Shown: in pieces, positions 16,788 to 27,300 of the stretch
Layout: each line of letters begins with the position of its first letter
Numbering within the stretch: the stretch's first letter is position 1
Source of the DNA: a virus
Length of the DNA stretch: 64,000 bases
Reading direction: 5' to 3' (one strand)
IMG/VR virus record: IMGVR_UViG_3300025892_000012
Coordinates: 1 to 64,000 of that record
Notes under the pieces: generated by a model
The model's input: the letters and a program-made list of their open reading frames with translations, nothing else
Databases searched by the model: none
What the model was told of the DNA's origin: nothing
Made by a program: the position numbers and the translations under genes

Positions 16788-17669
16788 TTAACCAATAAAA
16801 AAGGTAAGTGGTTCTGAATAATCTGTATATAATTGTTCTTTTAATTTATCTAACTCAGCTTGAGCATCTGACATCATAACATTACCATCAATTTGTACAT
16901 TCCCAGGTAAAGTCATTCCGGAATATTTTGATAAATTTTGACCCCATTGATATTTAACTTTTGCTTTAAAATATTCTTTCAACCATCTATCACCATACAC
17001 ACCTGGATATTCCGCAGGATCTAAAACTTTAAAACATTCCAAGATTATAAAATCGCCAGGTTCAATATCCGCTTTTGTATCTACTCCATCAAATTCATCT
17101 ACGAATTGAAGTTGAAAATCTACACTGTCTCCCAAAATATCTTCTTCTGTTAAGAAATTTTGATCATCTTCAGTAATAATATTTGACGGAGTGAAATTTC
17201 TTCTTCCCCAATTCCAATCAATAAATATTTTATTTTGATAACGATTAAATCTTATATTATGTTTAGGTTTTAAAATTAAATCCAAAGTTTCACCATATTG
17301 TCTGAACATAGTATATGATGTTAAATCAATGCTTGCCCATTGTCTGTCTGTGGCTGCATTTAATAGATGATATATAGGATCAAATACTAAATCTATATTT
17401 CCGAATATACCTCTTGATAAGGGTATTAATCTTACTATGCCGATAACAGAAGAACCATCAATAGGGATATATTGATTATAAATGTCTTCTTCAGATACTT
17501 GATAACGAATATAATCACGATTAGTACCGCCTAAATTATATTCTTGAAATAACTCTAGGGTGTCATCTAATCGGTCTTCAAGTTGTTCATTTGTGATATT
17601 AATTTGTATCATTGGATGTCCCAACGACCGCAATGCCCATTGTACTAAGTCTTCTCTAGTTTTTATCAT
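16788..17669 (-). CDS. 13: Neck protein (gp13-like head completion protein)
   Basis: In T4, gp13 joins gp14 at the portal to form the neck, making packaged heads competent for tail attachment. The 293-aa protein (309 in T4) starts TREDLVQWALRSLGHPMIQI followed by NEQLEDRLDDTLELFQEYN, the typical opening. It ends with LKEYFKAKVKYQWGQNLSKY, GMTLPGNVQIDG and AQAELDKLKEQL, all characteristic. It is encoded on the strand opposite to gp17-gp23, unlike T4, where gp13-gp23 are co-oriented. gp14 is not adjacent. A minus-strand late promoter lies upstream; no Shine-Dalgarno sequence is evident. Confidence 0.93.
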   Translation of the reverse strand: MIKTREDLVQWALRSLGHPMIQINITNEQLEDRLDDTLELFQEYNLGGTNRDYIRYQVSEEDIYNQYIPIDGSSVIGIVRLIPLSRGIFGNIDLVFDPIYHLLNAATDRQWASIDLTSYTMFRQYGETLDLILKPKHNIRFNRYQNKIFIDWNWGRRNFTPSNIITEDDQNFLTEEDILGDSVDFQLQFVDEFDGVDTKADIEPGDFIILECFKVLDPAEYPGVYGDRWLKEYFKAKVKYQWGQNLSKYSGMTLPGNVQIDGNVMMSDAQAELDKLKEQLYTDYSEPLTFFIG

Positions 17670-17712
17670 AGGTATAATTAATTTGAATATTAATAAAAAA
17701 ATACTACATTAA

Positions 17713-17720
17713 TATTTATA
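17713..17720 (-). promoter_or_regulatory. Minus-strand late promoter for gp13
   Basis: TATTTATA on the plus strand reads TATAAATA on the minus strand, 43 nt upstream of the gp13 ATG. The same spacing is found at the plus-strand late promoters, so gp13 keeps late timing despite its inverted orientation. Confidence 0.65.
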
Positions 17721-17730
17721 AAAATAGTTT

Positions 17731-17738
17731 CATAAATA
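17731..17738 (+). promoter_or_regulatory. Late promoter for 2176-aa gene
   Basis: CATAAATA (7 of 8) lies 50 nt before the plus-strand start and only 10 nt from the minus-strand late octamer, forming a divergent late promoter pair in the largest gene-free gap of the window (17670-17788). Confidence 0.5.
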
Positions 17739-17788
17739 AAAAGAACCCTACATAGTAAATTATTGCTCTGATAATAAAGGAATTTTAA

Positions 17789-20700
17789 ATGGCAAAAACT
17801 CTACTTCCTGAAATAGCAAATAGTCCATATTTTATAAAATATCCAGGTAGAAATTTTTCACAGGTACTATTTAAACCAGGATATCCGCTACAATCTGCAG
17901 AACTCATATCTTTACAAAACATAGTAAACGAACAAATATCTAGATTTGGAGACCATGTTTTTAAAGACGGTTCTATGGTCACTACAAGTGGAGGATTTGA
18001 AAAAAACGGTGGTATAGATTATGATCACTGTCAACTTTATGAACTATCAGAAGATGCAAATTTATTAGCTTTTGTTCCAGAAAATTCAACTATAGTAATT
18101 AAAGATACAACAGTAGATATTAATCTTGATATAAGTACAGTTTTAGAAGCAGATTTTGTTACATTTAAAAACGCCTTTATTAAAGATGGTATTGTTTATC
18201 CTAATTATATGGGACTTAAATTTAATAATGGACAAATTCAGCAAAATTTAGCAGAATTATTTTCAACATCACTACCAAGTAGGTTTGACGTATATGTAAA
18301 ATTTTCTAACAATGTTTTGGGAAGTAAGATTGGCACTTTAAATTCATTAGCCGCTACAGATGGCATGTTTGCTATGATAAAAGATACCGTCTTTTATACT
18401 TCAGGATATTTTACTAATATAGAAGAACAAAAATTAATATATCATATTGGTGATGCTTCTTTAATGAATGTTGAAGTTGGTGTTGAATTGCAATGGGAAA
18501 TAGCTGATATCTCTCATCCAACATACGGTTCGCAATTATTTGACCCTGCACAAAATGCATTTAATGAAAATTCTCCAGGTGCAGATAGATTAATATTAAA
18601 TTTAATGCTAAAAGAACATGATTTAAATTATGTTCAATCTAATGATGATTGGAAATTTACACCTCTTCTGAAATTTAAAAATGGTGATTTAATTTATAGA
18701 ATAAAATATCCAATATATAGTGTCTTAGGAGACACATTAGCAAGAACCACATATGAAATTCATGGTAATTTTGTAATAGACCCCTTTAAATTAAATGTTA
18801 CATCAGATGCTTTACTTACAGGAACACATACAGTAACAGAATATGACAATAGTTTAGATGGAGAAACTGTATACACCATAACAGGTTCAGAAACTACTTA
18901 TACTAATTTAACAATAGGTAATTATGTAATGTTTGGTAGTGTGGTAGATTATAATCGCTTGTTAAAAATTGTAAGAATAGATAGCGACTTGAGAATGAAA
19001 GTGAGTGATGTTCACTATGATAGTTATCCGGATTTTTCAACAAACTCACCAGATTATTTTTCTGAAGCTAAAGTCGGAACTACAATTTCATTGAGAGATG
19101 AAGAAAAATTAAATTACGTTTTAAGTGAAGGGAAAGCTTATGTAAATGGATATAGATTTGAAACAACATTTCAAACAAAAATAGAAGATAATAAATCTCG
19201 GGATTTTAAAACAGCAGAAGCTGCAGTATTGCCAAATCAACATTATTTTGAATTATCATCATATTTTCATACTGAAAATTTTATTAATTTCAAAAAACTA
19301 GATACTCTTGATTTACATTGTACAAAAAATAAAGAGTTATATCAATTAACTATTTCTTTAAGTACTGCATTTAATTTACCGATAGTAGTTGGTATAAATG
19401 AAGAATTAGAAATAAACGGAACAATATTCAAAAATATAAAAACAACTACAACAAATGGTGGTGATGTTATTTCTAATTATGAGTTAATAAGCTATTCAAA
19501 CAATACAAACACAGGTTTACCAACTATAGGTGTTGATTACACTGTTACAAATAGAACAAATGGGACACAAAATATCTATAGATTAAAAACTATAGAAAAA
19601 ATTGCAGATACCCCTTTTGAAAGAGATTCAAGCACAAATTACAGTGCCAACATTCTTAATGATAATTACGCAAATACTAGTACAATAAGTATAGTAAGTT
19701 CCACATTAGATTTTGAAAATACATCAACATCATACAATAATTCATTTGCGCAAGATGATTATGTATTAATAGAAGATGTGAACGATGTTACTGTTAAAGT
19801 ATTTGGATTAGTAACTAACATACCTGGTAATCCTTCATCAAGTATGACAGTAAAAACAAATACAACTGTATTTACTAATAATGCAACTGAATATAGAATA
19901 ACAAAACCTTCATATAATCAATTTTATGATTATCAATATGGATCAACTAAAATAGGTACTATTCGTTCAAATTCAGTAGGTGTAGATGACCCTGAAAGAT
20001 TTAGATTTTCGCACTATGAATTAAATCATTCTATTAAATCTTTTGATGTTGTTAAAGTTAATACCGTTACAAATAAAATTGAAGCAGTTAGCTTAGAACT
20101 AAGTCAAGTTGATGATGTTTATAATGGTATGTTTATAGAGTATAATGGAAGTACTTGGGAAATTTCTGATTATGTTGGTGCTACTCAAGAATTTACATTA
20201 TTAGGAGTATCAGCTTTAAATCCTATTAATTTTGCTATTGGTGATAATATTAATTTGACGGCACATCTTTCTAATTTGAATTCAATAATAAGTTCTGCAT
20301 TTGCAAACGGAAAAGGGTTTTATGGAAATGTCGTTAAAAACACATTGGGTTATCCAGTAATAAAAACACCTAATCAGACACAAAACAAATTTTCTTCTAT
20401 TATTGATAATGAAGATGGTGAGGTTAAAAACGTTAGAGTAGATGATTATAGTATATTTTATCAAGAAAAATGGATTGTAACAGGAGTTGATATATCTTCT
20501 CTATCTAAAGCTATAGGTACAGACTTTATTTCAGATTTTAATATTGATAATAATAATGTAAAAGTTTACGCAGCAACTAATATTCTAGATGGAACAACTA
20601 ATTATCTAAAGTATAGTTCTGGTCAATCAGTTCCATTTTCAAGTGTAACTTTGGTAGGTTCTAATTTAACAATAAACTTTAATGAAACTTTCAATAACAC

Positions 20701-23700
20701 AGATGCATTTATAGTACATGCTAATATACCCGTAAGTCAACCTTTATTAAGATATAAAACTTTAAAAAACATTACAGATGCACAAGCAGATGTTGATGAT
20801 TTCACAGTTTATGTTAATGGAGATGGTACTTTATTAGGTGATATTACTAATACTAGAAATCATACTCAACAAACATTTGAATTAAAACATAGTGATATTT
20901 ACAGAATTAGAAGTGTTCAAGTTAGTGTTGGTAAACTGACAGGACCTTATGTTGACATTACAGATTATTTTACATTAGATGATGGGCAAAGAGCAACACA
21001 TTACGATCATGGAAGGCTTGTTCTTAAATCATATTTGAAACTACCTGATATCAATAATTTAGATACTTCTATAACAGAAGCAACGATTACAGCCGCATCT
21101 CAAAATGTTTATAGATTCAGAGTAAATTATGATTTTTTTGAACCTACAAATGGCCATTTTTTCACTGTAGATAGTTATACAAATATTCATTATAGAAAAA
21201 TTCCTACTTATATAGATTCTGCTAGAGACAAATTTCCACTAAGAAATGTTATTGACTTTAGACCAGTGAGAAGACCCATTGGTTCAATAAGTGATTATGA
21301 ACAAGAAACTGATATAGTAAGTATAATTAATCTTGATTTTGATTATTACTATCATAAAGAAAAAGTTATAGCTTTACAAGGTAATGGAACTTCTGAAATT
21401 AAGTTAGTTTATCAAGAAGCCGAAAATTATGTACCTTCTTTTTATAATATAAAACTTTATGAGATTACATTACCCGCATATACATTTGAATTTGAAGACA
21501 TTAATTATAAATTAATTGATAATAAAAATTATACTATGAAAGATATTTCTAAACTTCAAAAAAGAATAGAAAATTTAGAAGATATCGCACAATTAAATGC
21601 TTTAGAATTACAAGCAATACAAACTAAATTAACTGATGTAAATGGTAATCCACGTTTTACTAATGGATTGTTAGTGGATATGTTTTCTGGTTTTGCAATA
21701 GCAAAAGTAGATCAAGAAGGATTCGCAGCATCTATAGACATTGAACAAATGAAACTATATCCTTCATTTAGCTCAAACAATAGTTTATTGCATATTGCAC
21801 CAACGACTTCAATTTCTAATAATTTTCCTACAGTAAAAAATAATATAGCATATTTGCCAATTGCTGGACATAATGAAATTGTAAATTCATTTGATACGAA
21901 TATAACTTCTACGTTAAATTCACAGTTATCTTTTAAGAATGGTAAATTAACACTCCATCCTTATAGTGATGTTTGGTATAGTAAAGACTCTACACCTATT
22001 GTTTTACTAAACGAAGATAATCAATTTAAAAATTGGAAGCTATTAAGAAGTTCTGCACATGGAACACAATGGAAAGATTGGGAGCAATTTTGGTCCGGAG
22101 TGCCAGTAGAATCTAACATATTGACTGTAGCAAATGCTACTCTTTCTCAAAAAACTGGTAGATTAATTAATAATAAAAATAACATTGAGAAAGTGATAAA
22201 TGATAAGAGAGTAAATACCACACTCACATTAAAATCTAGAGCCGGAAGAATAGGATTTGTATTTGAAATGTTATCAAAAGATGTTAATGAATATGGTATT
22301 TATATTAACTCTAATTTAGTAACAACAAATGCCGGTCAAAGAATTACATTCACAACAACTAGTGGCTTATCTGTAAATAATTTTAGAACACTATATCAAG
22401 GACTCAATATCACTCAAAATGCAGTTGCTGGACTTGCAAGTGGTGTTGTGAATCATATTCAACACATTAGTAATAAAGACTATTACCTATATGTAACTAA
22501 TATAGATAATTATATATTTGATACTAGTGCAAAAATAAATGAATTAAATGGTTCAATTTCAGCTATTCATACTTATGGAACAAGTAGAGTTTCATTAGAT
22601 GATAATTCAATATTGTGCGGAGATTTCACTATAGGAGAAAGTGATTATCCTTCAGGTACAGCTTTAGATGTACAAATAAGAGATTTAAATGCACAAACGA
22701 ATAATATTGTTGGTTCTAATAAATTTTATATAAATGGTTTGTTAGAAACAAAAACTAGTTTTGTACAATCTATCAGACCCGCACAAAGAAAATTGTATTC
22801 TGATAGTGAAAGTAATTACATTGACGATAAAACATTTGTAATTAATAACACAACAAGAATACCAACACCTATACATCAACCATTTATTTTAAATGATTCT
22901 GTATTTTTGTCCAAGTTTTCTTTTAGATATACATGTAATCAAGATTCAAAGGTTATAATAACCATACAACCTATGGTAAATAATAATCTGTCACCATCAC
23001 TGGTTGTTCCGTTTAGTGAAAAAATAATTAGTTTGCCATTAAATACTACTGGTACAGAATATGAAGTAGAATATGATATACCAATATTCTTAGCATCTAA
23101 TAAAGAATATGCGATAGTTTTTAGAAGTGAAAATGATGTACATTTTTATACTCACAGTAATTTCAATTCAAATATTTTTATAGACCAAGCAGTTGGTACA
23201 AACGGAATATCATCTAATGGTAGTGTTCTTCAATTAAAATTGTATAGTGCTGTGTTTAACACAAATCAAAGAGAAATGACACTTAATATAAAAGAATCTA
23301 CTTATAATGAAAATGTTGACAGATATCGTTTAAATATAAACTCTTTAGATTTAACAGATACTAATATAAATTATCGTTGGAAAGCAAAGAATTATGATAC
23401 TAATGTACAAGACATATTATATCAAAACATTCCTGCTAATGAAACTAAATTATTAGAAAAAAGAAAAATATTTACTCCTAATGATTATGAGTTAATAGTA
23501 AACATGAATTCTAATGATGCGAGAGTCACACCTATGATAGATTTAAGTAGATTTTCATTAACTACTGTAAATCATAAAATAGATAATGGTTTATTCTTAC
23601 AAAATAATGTAAGCATTACAAGAACAGGAGCAAATACAGATAGAGTGCAATTAACACTTACAGAATACGACCCCAACGGCATTCATAATAGGAAATGTAT

Positions 23701-24319
23701 TTTTACAGTAGATGCTCTCGGAAATATTAATAATTTCTTTTCAGACCCCAAGTTCTTATTGAATGTTTCTGAATATACCGTAACCATTAAAAAGTTTGAT
23801 ACTGTTTCAAATACTTTCGTTAATTATAATCCTGCAGTAAGTATTAGTTCAGATAGTTTTGTTAGAAATAGAAAAAATATAACGGATACTACAATAGGAT
23901 TGAAAATAATATTAGATTTAATTACTGAGTATGATGCAACAGCAATAGGGAATACTTCTTATCGTTACTATTCTCCTATCGTAACACTTGCCGATGATTT
24001 TGAAGCAATGCAATTATATGTTCAAATGGATGCAGTGTTAAGAAGAACGAATGATGTATTTGTATTTTATCGTGTACTTGAAAATACACAATCCTTTGAT
24101 ACCTTTAAAGAACAGCATTATAAACTTATGAACATAAAAACTAATGATGCTGATAAATATACTAATAGTATAGCAAAGACTATAGAATTTGAGAGCAATA
24201 GAACAGATCCACCAGACTCTAGATTTAAATATTTTCAAATAAAAGTTTGTTTTACCAGTACTAATTATATAGAAATACCCGTGGTAGAAAATATAAGAAT
24301 TTTAGCATTAGACAACTAA
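17789..24319 (+). CDS. Large DUF4815-like baseplate/fibre structural protein
   Basis: A 2176-aa virion protein. The N-terminus (VLFKPGYPLQSAELISLQ, then RFGDHVFKDGSMV, residues about 27-70) is the signature of the DUF4815 family found in large tail-region proteins of T4-like marine phages. Near residue 1250 lies a coiled coil (MKDISKLQKRIENLEDIAQL) followed by GLLVDMFSGFAIAKVDQ, also typical. The C-terminal half is beta-rich, with jelly-roll-like segments. Likely role: attachment platform linking the baseplate to fibres; this is inferred from family context. AAAGGAA precedes the start. Its TAA stop is part of the next gene's ribosome binding site. Confidence 0.85.
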   Translation: MAKTLLPEIANSPYFIKYPGRNFSQVLFKPGYPLQSAELISLQNIVNEQISRFGDHVFKDGSMVTTSGGFEKNGGIDYDHCQLYELSEDANLLAFVPENSTIVIKDTTVDINLDISTVLEADFVTFKNAFIKDGIVYPNYMGLKFNNGQIQQNLAELFSTSLPSRFDVYVKFSNNVLGSKIGTLNSLAATDGMFAMIKDTVFYTSGYFTNIEEQKLIYHIGDASLMNVEVGVELQWEIADISHPTYGSQLFDPAQNAFNENSPGADRLILNLMLKEHDLNYVQSNDDWKFTPLLKFKNGDLIYRIKYPIYSVLGDTLARTTYEIHGNFVIDPFKLNVTSDALLTGTHTVTEYDNSLDGETVYTITGSETTYTNLTIGNYVMFGSVVDYNRLLKIVRIDSDLRMKVSDVHYDSYPDFSTNSPDYFSEAKVGTTISLRDEEKLNYVLSEGKAYVNGYRFETTFQTKIEDNKSRDFKTAEAAVLPNQHYFELSSYFHTENFINFKKLDTLDLHCTKNKELYQLTISLSTAFNLPIVVGINEELEINGTIFKNIKTTTTNGGDVISNYELISYSNNTNTGLPTIGVDYTVTNRTNGTQNIYRLKTIEKIADTPFERDSSTNYSANILNDNYANTSTISIVSSTLDFENTSTSYNNSFAQDDYVLIEDVNDVTVKVFGLVTNIPGNPSSSMTVKTNTTVFTNNATEYRITKPSYNQFYDYQYGSTKIGTIRSNSVGVDDPERFRFSHYELNHSIKSFDVVKVNTVTNKIEAVSLELSQVDDVYNGMFIEYNGSTWEISDYVGATQEFTLLGVSALNPINFAIGDNINLTAHLSNLNSIISSAFANGKGFYGNVVKNTLGYPVIKTPNQTQNKFSSIIDNEDGEVKNVRVDDYSIFYQEKWIVTGVDISSLSKAIGTDFISDFNIDNNNVKVYAATNILDGTTNYLKYSSGQSVPFSSVTLVGSNLTINFNETFNNTDAFIVHANIPVSQPLLRYKTLKNITDAQADVDDFTVYVNGDGTLLGDITNTRNHTQQTFELKHSDIYRIRSVQVSVGKLTGPYVDITDYFTLDDGQRATHYDHGRLVLKSYLKLPDINNLDTSITEATITAASQNVYRFRVNYDFFEPTNGHFFTVDSYTNIHYRKIPTYIDSARDKFPLRNVIDFRPVRRPIGSISDYEQETDIVSIINLDFDYYYHKEKVIALQGNGTSEIKLVYQEAENYVPSFYNIKLYEITLPAYTFEFEDINYKLIDNKNYTMKDISKLQKRIENLEDIAQLNALELQAIQTKLTDVNGNPRFTNGLLVDMFSGFAIAKVDQEGFAASIDIEQMKLYPSFSSNNSLLHIAPTTSISNNFPTVKNNIAYLPIAGHNEIVNSFDTNITSTLNSQLSFKNGKLTLHPYSDVWYSKDSTPIVLLNEDNQFKNWKLLRSSAHGTQWKDWEQFWSGVPVESNILTVANATLSQKTGRLINNKNNIEKVINDKRVNTTLTLKSRAGRIGFVFEMLSKDVNEYGIYINSNLVTTNAGQRITFTTTSGLSVNNFRTLYQGLNITQNAVAGLASGVVNHIQHISNKDYYLYVTNIDNYIFDTSAKINELNGSISAIHTYGTSRVSLDDNSILCGDFTIGESDYPSGTALDVQIRDLNAQTNNIVGSNKFYINGLLETKTSFVQSIRPAQRKLYSDSESNYIDDKTFVINNTTRIPTPIHQPFILNDSVFLSKFSFRYTCNQDSKVIITIQPMVNNNLSPSLVVPFSEKIISLPLNTTGTEYEVEYDIPIFLASNKEYAIVFRSENDVHFYTHSNFNSNIFIDQAVGTNGISSNGSVLQLKLYSAVFNTNQREMTLNIKESTYNENVDRYRLNINSLDLTDTNINYRWKAKNYDTNVQDILYQNIPANETKLLEKRKIFTPNDYELIVNMNSNDARVTPMIDLSRFSLTTVNHKIDNGLFLQNNVSITRTGANTDRVQLTLTEYDPNGIHNRKCIFTVDALGNINNFFSDPKFLLNVSEYTVTIKKFDTVSNTFVNYNPAVSISSDSFVRNRKNITDTTIGLKIILDLITEYDATAIGNTSYRYYSPIVTLADDFEAMQLYVQMDAVLRRTNDVFVFYRVLENTQSFDTFKEQHYKLMNIKTNDADKYTNSIAKTIEFESNRTDPPDSRFKYFQIKVCFTSTNYIEIPVVENIRILALDN

Positions 24320-24332
24320 GGAGGTACGTTTG
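24317..24332 (+). promoter_or_regulatory. Perfect Shine-Dalgarno with TTG start
   Basis: TAAGGAGGT (24317-24325) is a full complement to the 16S rRNA 3' end. It includes the TAA stop of the upstream gene and sits 4 nt before TTG (24330-24332). It decides the rare TTG start of the S74 fibre gene. Confidence 0.85.
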
Positions 24333-27300
24333 CAGGTTTTAAATGTTAAACCACAAAGCACAGATGTTGGGGCATCTAAACCACCCCAAAGAAGAGAAGT
24401 TATTCTTCAAGATCACCATCAAACTTGGTTAGCAAACTTTAATGAAATACGTGATGAAGTAAATCAAGCAACTTCCTATTCTATACCAAGAACATTAGTA
24501 TATAGAAATGAGTACGGAAGTTTTGGTGCAAATACTATTGCGGCAAATCAACTTATATTCGGCAACTCAGACCCAACTGCAGATCCTGAAGATTCACCAA
24601 TAATAATGAATGCGGATGGATTGACTTTAGGACCAAGCACAACACTAAATGTAAAAGGTCCTGCCAAATTTTCCAATACTGTGCATCTAGATGCTAATAG
24701 TGAATTTAATTTAGATGGTCCATTAAACAGTAACAGTGTAGCTAATTTTAGGGATGTAACTAATTTTTATGCATTTACTCATTTTCATCCATCAAGTGTA
24801 CTTTTTGTAGACACTACATCTATTTTTAATGACAGTGTTAGTATCAACGCTCCTTTAGGAGTAGAAGGTCCAGTAACTATTGTAGGAGATATCAATCAAA
24901 CGGGTAACAATACAATTGATGGAAGTGTTGATATTGAAGATGATTTAATTATCCGTGGTAATCTTACCGTTTTGGGTGAAAAAACTCAACTAGAAGTTAC
25001 CGAACTTGTTGTAGAAGATAAAAATATTGTAGTAAACAAAAATGATGTATATACGCCGTTAGATGCTGGTTTGTTCATACAAAAAGGAACAATTGAAAAT
25101 GCTGGATATTTCAAAGTTCATAGTTCTGATGATAGTTTACTTCAATTAAAAGCACCGACCGGTTTTGACATCACGATTGATATTCCATCACAAGATGTTA
25201 AATTTAGATTAGAGAGTGACTTTGCTGCAGATCAAGAGTTGCTAACAACATCTAATGTAGCATTTCGTTCACTAGTATTAGATAAAACTTTTAGTAGACA
25301 TAATTTAGTACCAAGCTATACACAAAACCATGATGCTATAGCTGCAGGAAAAGGTTGGATTTCTACTCCTTGGGTTTATACAAACGCAGTAGAGTCATCT
25401 GATAATTTAATAGATGCTAACACTACTGGCTTGTTTATGGGTACTACAACTCATACAATGAGAAATGAAATCAGTTTTTTGTCAAATGGTAACACCAAAT
25501 TTCATATTGATTATTTTGGAAATATCGGGATGGGTACTCTTAACCCTCTCTCTGATTTACATCTTGCAAGTATAAATCCAGAAATTACAATCACTACTGA
25601 AGACTATAAATCAAATGCAACTTTATCATTTACTGATTTTGCAGAACGAGTAGATGATTCTGGAATGTATCTTGCTTTTGATGCAAATACAGGTTCTGGA
25701 ATACTAGAACTCACAACTCAAGATTATCAAACCAAATTTGACATATCTGTCGGTGGATATAATAAAACTCCAGAAGTAACAATTTCAAATGACAAAGTAA
25801 GTTTCTTTACTGATGTAGATGTTTTGGGCAATGGTTATGTAGATAAAGAATTGATTGTTGATAGTACTTTATATGTAAGAAGCAATAAAGTAGGTGTAAA
25901 TGTAGTAACACCTGCGTATGCATTTGATGTTTCTGGTTCAATAAGAGGAAACAGTGATTTAATTTTAGATGGCTTAGAACCATTTATAAAGGTTGGCACG
26001 GTCACTTCTCTTGAACCAAATGGAAGAAGTGGATTAGTAGTACAAGAAGAAAGTCCTGTTGTGCAATTAAGTACTACTGAAGATGAGTACAGACATGGTT
26101 CTATTTTATATTTCAATGATTCTTATCATGATTCTAATTGGGTTATTGGAACAAGCTTAAATGGTAATAAATTAGATTTTGGTAAATCATTTAGCAAGTC
26201 TGCAAATACTCCAGAATATGGTTTGGATGAATATCATGGTCAAACTCTTTTAAGATTTACAGAAGAAGATAGAAGTGAATTTTATCTTGAAGCAGATAAT
26301 TCAAATGCAGCATTAATTCTAAACACAAGAACAAATGGTATTCATTTATATCTTGGTGAAGAAAATAATGTATTAGGACCAACAATTCCTAGACCTACAA
26401 CTACCTATACATCAAATGATTTTAGTTCTGTAATCCAATGGCATGGTAGTGAAGTAACTGTTGGTGAACTCACTTATTTCCCAAATGGAAATGACGATGG
26501 TGAATTTGGCTCATTTAGATTCTCAAGAACAGATGGTCAAGTAAATCAAGATGTACCAAGTGCAAAAGTTGGAGCAAATCAATTTTATGCTAATGATAAA
26601 ATAGCAGTTTCCCAAACTACACCTACTGCTGAACTTCATATTACAAAAGATTATTCAGAAGCTTTAATTGAAACAGAAGACGCACAAACATTTATAAAAA
26701 TGTTTGTGAATGATTCAACTGAAACTGTAAATATGCGAGGAGAAAATTCAAGTGGTGCCGCAACTTCTTATTTTGCTTTTAATGCATCAAATCCCGCTTC
26801 ACTTGATTTTACATCAGGTGACCATTCACTCACAGGTTCTTCAGATCATTCAACACAAATCATAACACTATCATTATCAGAAACAAGAAATCCATCCAAC
26901 TTTAAATTACAAACTGAGTCAAATAAGAATTTCATAGACATTACCAGAACTTCTTCTAATTTAAATTATTCATTGGATGTTATTGACCAAGATAATGTGA
27001 TAACCGACAGTAAAAGTTCAACAACTCTAGAGATGAAGTCTGAGTTAAACGAAGCTTTAAAATCTATTCAATATAATTATTATTCAAGTACAAATAATTT
27101 GATTAAATCATTTTACTTAGATGATATTAATCAAACAATTAGCGAGTTAAATGCTTCTAATAATTTAGATTATTCAACAATATTAGATGAACCAAATAAA
27201 AAATTAACTTATCATAGTAATGTATACACAGTCTTTAATAAACACACATTAACTGATGTTGATATTGAATATCGTTCTCAAATAGCTAATGATAAACATT

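Noticed and set aside
17789-24319. Hydrolase or lysozyme domain in the 2176-aa baseplate-region protein
   Set aside because: I found no catalytic motif; composition is beta-rich and structural throughout apart from one coiled coil.
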